From Zygnema circumcarinatum (Eukaryota > Streptophyta > Zygnematophyceae > Zygnematales > Zygnemataceae): a stretch of 64,000 bases of DNA. The notes under the pieces were generated by a model. It saw only the letters and a list, made by a program, of their open reading frames with translations, was not told where the DNA came from and ran no database searches. The stretch is taken from NCBI GenBank assembly GCA_037447605.1, contig CM074811.1, positions 1,093,557 through 1,157,556 on the forward strand, written 5' to 3'. The translations under genes and the position numbers were made by a program. This document shows, piece by piece, positions 55,190 to 64,000 of the stretch; within the stretch, counting starts at the first letter, position 1; each line of letters opens with the position of its first letter.

Positions 55190-56633
55190 AGAGGAAGAGA
55201 GAGGGAGAGCTTACCCCTCCCTCACGCCTCCCTCCCCCTCCCCTCCCTCCCCCAGCACCCCCGAAGCAACGCGGCGGTTACAGTGCATCCCCGCACGTGT
55301 GAAGTAGCGCCGCCAGCAGCCGTCCGTGCCACCACGTGGCAGCCGCCCGTACGCCCATTCGCGGTCACCCGGTCGCCGCGTCGTGCAAGGGCCTCATGTC
55401 CCACCACCCGACTGCATACTCAGCCGTCCAAAACGTCCGTTCGCGTACGATACTCGCCTGCCCGAGGTGCTCCGGCGTCCACAGACGATTCGGTACCGGT
55501 GAGGGAATCGGGAACGTGCCGTACTGTACCTTGAAGTACAGTAAGACACATTGCATATTCGTACATATGTACGAAAATGTACGGTACGGCGATGTACGGA
55601 CTGCAACAAATCGCCAATCGCGGCCGAGCCAACAGCGGTCTCGGCGGGCGGCCATGTCAAGTGGGCTGGTTATATGGTGAGCAGTTGAGCGTTTCTCGTT
55701 TACGCAGTGACACGATTTTCAACATAGATTTGTTGAACAGGAACGGGGCTACATGGAGGGACGCGGCTGGCGCAAGCGACAATCATGGAACTTACGCTCC
55801 ACGTCAGCATTCTGGCTAACTAGAGTCCGCGGCGAACGGTGTCTTTGGCTTTCAATGTTGTGCTTGTGCTCACTTCGATCTGACATAACATTTCTATATT
55901 AAAAAAAAAAGCTTTTATAAAGGAGAAAGAAAAGCAGGCAGTCAATTCCAGGTAACCAGTTAGTTCCATGTTGCACGCTGCTGCTTGTGATCTGTCCTGC
56001 TGCACGCACATGACATCGCGCATGTGCATGCATGCATGCAGTCAGTGCTCGTCCCCTGAAAGAACCGTTTCTCGCGCACGAGCAGAGGAAAGGATGCGTA
56101 GTCGATTGTAATTTGGAGTTGTACCAGAAACGGCGACTTCAGACATCGCTTCTTGCCATGTTCGACTACTGTGGAAACTGCAACTTTTGAAACGAAGGAG
56201 CACGTCCTCCGCAGCTTCTACGGCCCTTTCTGCTGCTGAGCTTGCTTCAGATACGGTCTATCCTCAGCACGGATCCACTGCTACTTGTCAAACCCTGCTT
56301 CAAAGAGTGGAGGGCCCACCAACCCACTGCCATCAATACTATTGCTCTTACGAACTACTGGAAACGACGAGCGTGATAGGGAGGTAGGGCGGCCGCATGA
56401 AAGGAAAGAAGTTGACTGACTACGCCTCTTTTTCACTCATGCGTGCTTTTCACTTGGAGGGACAAACTTGGACTGCCTTGATACGTAACCCCAAAGACCG
56501 CAGCACCTTTCGAAAACTCTGCTGGGAGCCGAACTAATGACCAGAAGGACGAACAACGGGCACGGCCTTTCATCCACAGCTTGAGCGATTAAAAAAAATT
56601 AATATGAAACCCACTGCACTACACAGACCTATC
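54635..56633. promoter_or_regulatory. MATE upstream region / 3' flank of CCCH gene
   Basis: No exon recognised. (GA)n lies at 55130-55187. CACGTG occurs near 55294 and 55333. GTAC-cored inverted repeats are at 55522-55543 and 55558-55575. (CATG)n lies near 56026-56038. Confidence 0.45.
55130..55187. repeat. (GA)n microsatellite
   Basis: Uninterrupted GA dinucleotides of about 55 bases, upstream of the MATE gene. Confidence 0.95.
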
Positions 56634-59600
56634 CTAGCCTATAAGTTCCCCTTCTTCGAGTGAGTTTGGGGGCCGCTTTACGCCCCTATCTCTTTCGGAT
56701 GGCTCCCCCCTTCCCCGGCCTCGAGATGCCCCTCCTCCTATAGGACCGCCTTCATGTACGAACGGGCAGGTTGAACCATTACGACACCCTCTTGCCGTAG
56801 GATAATAAACGCAAACACGGCCCCTGCCTCGTCCTCTTCGTCCAGATGCATTTGGGAACCTCTCTCCCGGGCGTTCAAATTCTGGTCGAAGATACGCTCC
56901 TGGAGAAATTTCATTTTCACGCGGAGAATCCCATGGTCCCCCGGGACTGCCACTTGCCCTCACTATAGACGGATTGTTCCAAGTAGGTATGTAGCCATTG
57001 GGGCCCTCCTCTTGACTCCTCAACACTGGAGAGTCTCGGCGGCCTGGAATCTGCTCATAGAGATTAAGCTTCTCGTTTGATGTAATCAAAGGCGTTGGGC
57101 CATCCCCTCGTGCAGTAAGATACTCCCCTCTCGGACCCACTTCCGAATACTGCGGTTTTGAACTATACGGAAGAGCACCGGGATAGGCGGCTCCATCATT
57201 TTGCGGCAAAGGTCTCTCTTTCGACATGAGTTCACCATGCTGGCTAGAATATGGAGGTCTCATCACGGGAGGTGCACCCAAATGGCCTGCTGAAGGAAGG
57301 GGAGGTCTAGGCATGCCATAGTTAGGGAGCGGACCTGCCCCCATATCTTGGCTGTGCCGGAAGGTGGGCTCAGAGCTACCAGCCTCCTGTTGGGAAAAGG
57401 AAGGCCTTGCTTCTCGAAGAGCATCGCTTAAAGAGGAGTGGTGACGAGGAAGCTGGTCACCAACTGAAGCAGGGAGGCGAGGAAACGTGTCCCTGCTACC
57501 GTTGTTGATCGGCAGGTAGTCGGCAGAGGGATGCCCTGTGGGCACAATGTGAGCTGCTGCAGGAGGCCTACCAATCACAGAGCCGCTGCTCCCTGTGGGA
57601 GCACTGCCAGGCGGTGCCAACTGTTGGCCACGCTGAGCCCCTTGGTCGCTGCTGGGCAATGACTCTGCTCCGCGGGCGAGTTGCCCCTGCATTGCCATAG
57701 CAGCAGCAATCATACTGGGATCGGCCAATATCTGCAGGAGGAGGTCTTTATCTATGAGACCCGAATCACTCATCGTTGCGATTGCAGCCGCTGCAGCTGC
57801 TGTCACATCGTTAGCCGCTTGTCCTTCGGAAACAGGAGCCGGATCGGTCGGCGCAACAGAAGGAGGGGCCCTTGAGGGCAGAGACGAAGAGAAGGAAGGA
57901 GGAGCATGAGTAAACCCTCCCTCTTGCAGTGTTCCTTCCCCAACCCCTTTGGACTCAGAAGGTGCATCTGAAGGGGCCACTGCAGCTGATCCCTCCTTCT
58001 GTGCAGATGCTCCCCCCCAGCTACCTTCTTGGGGAGTGGACTTTGAGGCCTGCTCCCAGGGAGCTGCTGAGACTGTGGGCTTTGGGGATTGCCGCTGGTT
58101 GACTTCAGTGAGGTTCACTGCAAAAGCACAATGAGGTAAGAAGGCACAATCAGGTCGGTTCTTCTCCAGGGACTGGCCATCCGGTGACAGTTTTTTTTTC
58201 ATAAGCATGATATTTGGTTTAACGTCTGCTGCTGTTGATATAGCGTCAGGTAGTCAGCAACGATTCTGCTGACTTCAAACCCTTTGGATTGGACAAAAGA
58301 CTGGTTTTGCTTGCTGAACAGTGCGTTGTTGTTTATGTACAGAGAACCACCACTCCCACCACCAATAAAGAAGTCCTATGAAATGCTTGAAAGTACCATG
58401 CAAAGCGTGCATGCAAGATACATAGACACCTGTAAGTCAGGCAGCACAACAGATATCTCTAGTTCTTTGATCACTTCCTTGAATCGGAAAATTCAATTTC
58501 TTCTCACCAACCACCAAGCAACAAAACCTAATCTCGTATCTCGATACCATAGATGACCCAAGGCAACAAGCCAGTCCTCGGTGGATGAGGGAAAGGGAAC
58601 GGGAAAGGACAAGGGAAAGGGAAAGGTTGACCTGACACACCTGAAGTGGAGTAGTTCGCTGCTCCTGCCATGTCCGTATCCTGATGGTCACCAGCATCTT
58701 CGTCCTCCACAGCCACTATGGGAATAACAGGAGTTAAAGAATCATCATACTCCTCCTGCAGCTCGAGTGGTTCCTGAGGGCTGCACACACAAAAAAAAAA
58801 TATCAGATTCAATTGCAGCACGTACTAGCGCTTATAATTCAGGACAACGTTGTTCTCTTTGCAAAAGTCTGGTAGCCTGAGCATCCACTCACTTATCCGG
58901 TACGAGTGCCAAACGGGGGTAGATGGCTTCCAAGGTCCGCTTCTCTCGCTCCTGTTGTGCAGCTACCTCCTCACTTCCCCCTCCCGCTACCACCTGCCAT
59001 TCAGAGTTCAATTCGATCTGCCAAGGGCCCACATCCATGGAATTGGTCAGTGATCGGCTTATTATGAAGGCTACATTGGAGCTCCAAATAGATGTCCCTT
59101 GTGGTTCAGGAATAAACAGATTATGCACACCATGATAAGGCTAAACTTGTCATTGTGTCTTTACTTTACAAACATCCGTGCTTAATTTGCTTTTTCCAGA
59201 AAAAAAATAATGAATGAACAAACTATTCCGATTTCAAGTGCATGTATATAGAAAGTTTTGTAACTACCATGTTATCAACAGTGCAGCTCTCTCTTATGAA
59301 TATGTCTAGATGAAGATCAGCCATATGAATTAAAGGGCCAATCCAGAAACATTTAAAACGTGTCCCTTCAGTCGAAACCTCTATCCTACATCAGCTTCAA
59401 ACATAGCCTCCACAATCGCTCCGGAATATGCTCTACTCGATCTCTGTTCTAAGAGGAAGCATGTGAAAGAAGGGGAAGTAAACAATCTAAAGCATCCTCC
59501 CACAGGGCCTACCGGTTGCGGCGTACGCCATGGAAGCTGAACCACCACAGCTGCCACGGCTGCAGAATCAGTTCTCACTCTTCGCACTCCCGCTGTTCCC

Positions 59601-60594
59601 GGCTTCCCAAATCCGGGAGGGAGGTCTAACCCAGGTGCTTTTTTTGTTTCCCTCAAAAAGCCCTGCTGATGGCTTTCTCCTGCCATGCAAGGTGCATCCT
59701 CAGCGCTGAAAAGCCGGACCTGCGGTGCAGAACCCTCGCAATACGTTATAGTGAGAGCGACCAGCCTTGTCAACAGTGTGCTTGAAATCCTTCATTCCAT
59801 AATGCTGTTCACATCCACCTAGAGAGCTTGCTAATGTCCGTTAAGCGTTTCAAAAAACCAAACATACCATCTCTCTTTAACTTTGTCAACAAAATAAGCA
59901 AGCAACGGACATGTACAAGAAAACGCTGCATATCTCACTGCACATTCACGGTTGTTCGAAAGGATTGACCGTTAAGACGCTAAATTGAAACAGCCGAGGT
60001 TGATTTCCTTGATCAATGGGGTTCTATCCACAACCTGTTTTTGTACTTAGTTCAGTCCTCTCATATCCTTTCTTACATTATTAACAACAGCAGTTGCCAC
60101 TCCGTCACAGTGCCTGTAAAACTCTAAGTTCTTCAAGAAATTCGCTTCCTTATGGCAAAAACAACTTCCCTGTCCTGTGTTCCCCTCTATTTCTGCACAA
60201 GAACCTTCCGCATTCTCTTCTTTTTTACAGTTTTTTCTTTTTTCCACCTTGAGGAACCATGACAGACTGTTATTCATCCATGTGACATGCCGATGAGAAT
60301 ACGGAAGGAAACCACCACATGGAGGATTGTATTCCGTGACTTGCCAGGAAACAACGCAAAGCTCTGCATAAAAGGAGCTGATCTGCCAGAAAATGCAACC
60401 CACGAGTGTTGCACCAGGTTGCATGAAAATATGTGTTTCCATTTCATCATCTCAGTGTGTATCTGCACCTGTCGAAGTCTGTCGTCTGATGCCCATGAGA
60501 CCCGCTTCAGCCTTGGACGCTTAGGAAGCGGCTGATCAGGATGTGCATACGACATCGGAGGCATTCCTTTATTAACTGCCTGCATACTCTGCAT
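56634..60594 (-). CDS. CCCH zinc-finger protein, AtC3H6-like
   Basis: Five minus-strand exons in phase: 60469-60594, 59513-59719, 58893-59017, 58641-58780, 56634-58117; 693 aa. The N-terminus has the conserved RLKRVSWASDDRLRQVRLFS, followed by DLPPGFG, WQVVAGG, REKRTLEAIYPR and TPVIPIVAVEDEDAGD. The same chain of motifs occurs in Arabidopsis zinc finger CCCH proteins 6 and 30. A long Pro/Ser/Ala/Gly-rich disordered middle leads to one C-terminal finger, CVYYPTARGCRNGSTCPFVH, spaced C-x8-C-x5-C-x3-H, flanked by RGRGRGR. It ends EEGELIG with TAG at 56634-56636. It is likely a nuclear RNA-binding protein; RVSW also resembles a PP1-docking RVxF motif. The start Met is the second in-frame candidate after a non-ATG extension; a further 5' exon cannot be excluded. 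Confidence 0.9.
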
Positions 60595-62624
60595 AGCCAA
60601 TCAGAACAAGACAGCAATTCAGTTACAAAATAAAAACAGGCAGCAATGCCAAAGTAGAGATGAAGAAGGCGAAATCTGAAAGTGGAGGCAGTCTGGCAGT
60701 CTGTCAGTCTGTCAAGTTGTCCTCGCAGAAGCATATAAGCGCTCTTGCAGCTGTTTTTGCAACACAAAGGCCTCTTTACTTCATGTTAGGTTGCAATATT
60801 CTGGTCCAACTGGGTCTGCCTGAGCACATCTGATTCAATGTCCTCAGGAGCTCAATGAACTTGCAGAGTTTTGCCATCACAAGGCAGACTCTGCTGTGTT
60901 CCAAATGCTGCAACGATGTCTTCACTGGATGTCATAAGCTGGCAGCACTGCAAGTGTCTCTGGTTCCAGACTGGATGCAGTGCTTTGCTTGGAATTTTTC
61001 AGCAGCTTGTTGCTCGCTCCTCATTAAAACATCAGCAATCATTTGGACGAGACTTTCCGGAAGTTGGCGTGTATTTTGCGTCAACGGTAGCCCTACGGAT
61101 AGATGCGGCACGACCACAGCTAATTTAGTGGCAAAAAGGTGTTCGGCCTTCCATATTTCCAGCCATTATACGCTGAACTTGTGCTTCAAATAAAACCCTC
61201 ATCCGTTGACTGCCGTATCAATACGTGAAGAGTTTGCCTGTGCCTTGACACATACTCTATACTAGCAACTTCTTCTAAGAGGGTTTCAAGTCGTTGCTCT
61301 CAATTGTCCATTACAATCGTTTGCTCCGTGTGTTTCTCAATATACGCTCCAAGCAGCCTCGTCTGGCATAAGCTTGCCCTTTTCGGAATGACTTCACTAG
61401 ATCTTGAGAGAAGTGAAAACAACGGATATTTTTCCATGTCTCAGTCCAAGTTCGAACTTTAAAGACTTGGATGCTGACGTGTTGCTTGCAGTTCAGATTG
61501 ACATGAAAACCCCGAATCCTCTCTCTCTTCCGCTCTCCCCCACTTCCTTCTTCTATCTTTCTCAGTGCTGAGTTTTGAGAAGTTGAGAGCTAGAATGTTT
61601 GAGCTGGAATGCAAGATGTGCAGAGTAGATGTTCAACACGCTAAGGAAAAAATCGCTCTTTTCTTTCAGTGCAGTTTGAGCATCGGGGAGACCACCCGTC
61701 TGCTTCTAACCTCTTGTTTTCTCTTGCAGGAAAGTCGCAGGTGTTCCTCTCCTTCACCGTATATATTGATCAAAACTTTCAAACTGTTAGCGAATTTTTG
61801 TGAACCCTAAATTGTCCAAGTCCTGCGAGATGCACGCTGTTTGAAAGGCAGAGACAAGGCGCGTGGTTTTCAAGAGAGATCCTGCAGTTTGGATGCATAT
61901 GCGTTGTGCGGTTAAGTTTTACGACAGTCCAGCCGAGAACAGTCATTCCGACACGACTTCAAACAAGAGCACTACATCTCACAGTCTCTTCGTGTCAACT
62001 CCGAACGCTGCAGCGGAAGAGGTCTCTTCGTCACTTTTAAACAGCTTTTGAAACAACTGTCAGCTAAGAACGTTGAGTTTCAAGGGTTGCAAACAATCTT
62101 GAGTCACTTGTAGCAACTCTTTGAATGTACTACATATTGGATGCAGGAATGCATCAGACTTCCTTCAACCTCCAGCATCTGCCTACCTGCTTGCTCAGCT
62201 CCCAAGCGACACTCTCTGCTCTCTGCCGGCCATCACCAGTACTGCTGCTCTCCATCATATCCCTCTCTTCCCACTACCCTTCCTTTCCCACTACTTCTCT
62301 CTCCTTCTCAAGAAGTGCCCTTTCTCTCAGCCATACCCCCCCCCCCTTCCCTTCAACCTCTCGCAATGTTACCGCGAGTTTCCACTCACACTCCCTGGTA
62401 ATACCATTTTCCTCTCCTGCCCACTCTCGTACCCTTCACAAGTGCCTTCACAGCCCCAAGCCCTGCCCTAAGCTCCCCTCCCTCCCCGCCATGGCGCTCT
62501 CCCACAGGCGGCGCACCAACACTATTACAGTAGGGCTTTGCGCTTCGCTGCAGAAACGACCTCCGCCCGCGTCCGTTCCATGTCGCAGTTAGGGTTTGGG
62601 CCTCTCCCTGTTCTGCACTGTATC

Positions 62625-62700
62625 GTATCGCGATATGGCATCGTATTGTGGTGTATTGTATCATATGTTATCGTGGTAGCGTATCGTATCGTGTCGCTAT
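62625..62700. repeat. Imperfect (TATCG)n/(CGTAT)n pentanucleotide tract
   Basis: Runs of TATCG, TCGTATTG and GTATCGTATCG with substitutions, 40 bases ahead of MITE-like copy B. Confidence 0.7.
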
Positions 62701-62734
62701 GTTTCTCATAGTTTCTCACGTTGTTTTTCTCACT

Positions 62735-62885
62735 GTACATTTGATGGCATCATCGCCATCGTGAGATCAACCATCAAATGTACATGGACAAAATCAGCAT
62801 GGGTAACCACGAGGAATTGCCGCAAAGGACCTAAGGATAAAGGAAAATAGCTAGGAGCTGAAAGCTACACCTAGGCTCAATTGCC
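62735..62885. mobile_element. MITE-like family, copy B (loop plus right arm)
   Basis: Begins TGTACATTTGATGGCATCATC, passes a GCCATCGTGAG loop, then ACCATCAAATGTACATGGAC, CAGCATGGGTAACCACGAGG and GGACCTAAGG. The arm extends outward to CACCTAGGCTCA. It is the inverse of the full left arm in copies A and C. Confidence 0.75.
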
Positions 62886-63017
62886 ATAGAAAAGTGAAAA
62901 AATCTTTCTTGTATGAAGTAACGCAACAATGGAGTTGTTGGCGACCGTGTCGGTGGCCGTCCGCCGCTCCCTCCTCGATATGGCCGCACATCGATGACCT
63001 TCGCGGCTGTTTCTAGG

Positions 63018-63155
63018 GGCTGCGTTGTGCGCCTAGGCGTAGTTTTCCACTCCTAGCTTCTATCTTTTGTGCTTAGGTCCTCTGCGACCAGTCCCTCGTG
63101 GTTCCACATGCTGCTTTTGTTCATGTACATTTGATGGCCTCGCCATCGTGAGTTC
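63018..63155. mobile_element. MITE-like family, copy C (left arm)
   Basis: Starts GGGCTGCGTTGTGCGCCTAG and GCGTAGTTTTCCACTCCTAG, then TTTTGTGCTTAGGTCC, CGACCAGTCCCTCGTGG, ATGCTGCTTTTGTTCATG and TACATTTGATGGCC, ending at GCCATCGTGAG. Collinear with 28283-28416. It faces copy B in inverted order with a 130-bp spacer. Confidence 0.75.
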
Positions 63156-64000
63156 AATGCCATTTTCTTTCTCTTGTCAGATTTCAAAAAATAGTCAGTA
63201 CTAGTGAAGAAAAATGTTTTGTTTGATACCAATCTGATCATTGTTCAATTTCAATTGTTCAATTTGTTCAATCTGATAAACGAGTGCCGTACTATGGGGA
63301 GATAGCGATCCGCATGTACTCCCTAAAAACAAGGGTAGTGCTAAGGGTAGTGATATTTCCACCCCTTTTTTGGATCCAAACACCCTTTCCCGGCCGGGCA
63401 GATTTCAAAAGGGATTAAAAAAGGAAAATGCTTTTTTCACACCTTTTTGGAATCGATACCCACCTTCTTCCGTCGGCTGATTTTATTTTTGCTAACCAAG
63501 GAAAATGATACCCCGTCACCGCATTTTGAATACTGTATCCCGCCTACCTGAATTTTTTTTTGAGGGAAAGAAATATCTGCCTGCCCGAATCCGCTCGGAG
63601 CGGAAGATCCGTCCGCCACGAGATCGTTCGCGGGTGTCCGTCTTTCACACGTGTGTGTCAATCGCAGCTGTCGATTCCCTCGCAGATCGCACCACTGCAG
63701 ATCACCGTTCGATCTGCAGCCGGCCTTGATCTCAGCGAATGGAAAGCGCCCACGAGTCCCGTCAAAGCCGGATCGCACTTGCGAGTGCGCGCGTACCTCG
63801 GCCCGAGATCTTGTTCTATTGTCAGCTCCCAGCCAATCAACATTTGCCACGTGTTAAATTTTTGACGTGGAAAATTCTGATTGGTCCAAACTCTCAATGT
63901 ACAAAATTTTTGGTACGACCGTACGATATTTGTACGGACAAATTTTTGAGACGACTTTGGCAAGATACGTGGGCCCGTGCCATTCGCTGTGACCGAGCCC

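Larger units (their letters stand above)
60595..64000. other. No firm gene; MITE copies and promoter-like sequence
   Basis: A minus-strand stretch at 60932-61070 reads LPESLVQMIADVLMRSEQQA with coding-like composition but no recognisable family or closed exon model. It could be an upstream exon or chance. Plus-strand ORFs at 61565-62051 look like random sequence. Pyrimidine-rich sequence runs from 62210 to 62480. CGTAT-type repeats precede the MITE copies. CACGTG boxes at 63647-63652 and 63849-63854 and GTACG words near 63900-63940 suggest a promoter at the window's end. Confidence 0.35.

Noticed and set aside
61565-62592. Plus-strand ORFs of 60-155 aa
   Set aside because: No recognisable domain, no consistent splice chain and simple pyrimidine-rich composition in the longest; treated as chance ORFs.

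Overview
This is a nuclear contig from a photosynthetic eukaryote of the green-plant lineage, most likely a streptophyte (charophyte-grade) alga. Every gene is split by many short GT-AG introns. The gene set includes two CURT1 thylakoid-curvature proteins, a lumenal PsbP-like protein with a twin-arginine signal, a plant-type mitochondrial ADP/ATP carrier, a rhodanese-FSH1 hydrolase fusion of the plant STR6 type and an ASG2/WDTC1 WD40-TPR protein. It also contains an animal-type P2C Na+/K+-ATPase alpha subunit, a class that land plants are known to lack. The lineage call is inference; I cannot name a species. Three N runs (15542-15551, 32135-32144, 51863-51962) are assembly gaps.

Layout: (1) 1-2126 +, 3' part of the STR6-like rhodanese/serine hydrolase. 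(2) 3291-6507 - and 7598-9974 +, two CURT1 paralogs head to head around a 1.1-kb G-box-bearing intergenic region. (3) 12475-13902 +, ADP/ATP carrier. (4) 15267 to about 19.2-19.7 kb -, PsbP-like (PPL1-like) protein, with a TTAGGG array in one intron. (5) 20454-27248 +, ASG2/WDTC1. (6) 27249-29356, intergenic, with two MITE-like elements and a TCGTG array. (7) 29357-37602 +, P2C ATPase, 19 exons. (8) 38229-42722 -, short KIN-12/KIF15-type kinesin. (9) 43978-49924 -, CCA-adding tRNA nucleotidyltransferase. (10) 50208-50280 +, tRNA-Glu(CUC). (11) 51710 to about 54634 -, MATE transporter with a 100-N gap. (12) 56634-60594 -, AtC3H6-like CCCH zinc-finger protein. (13) 60595-64000, no firm gene; MITE copies.

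I rebuilt exon chains by hand from GT-AG signals, reading-phase consistency and recognisable family motifs. The CURT1, ADP/ATP carrier, ASG2/WDTC1 and P2C ATPase models close in frame from start to stop. The genes do not form one pathway; as usual in eukaryotes the neighbourhood is mixed, although three thylakoid proteins lie within 16 kb. The most notable content is the P2C ATPase. It has substitutions at three canonical cation-site positions and a cysteine-rich extracellular M7-M8 loop where animal pumps bind their beta subunit.
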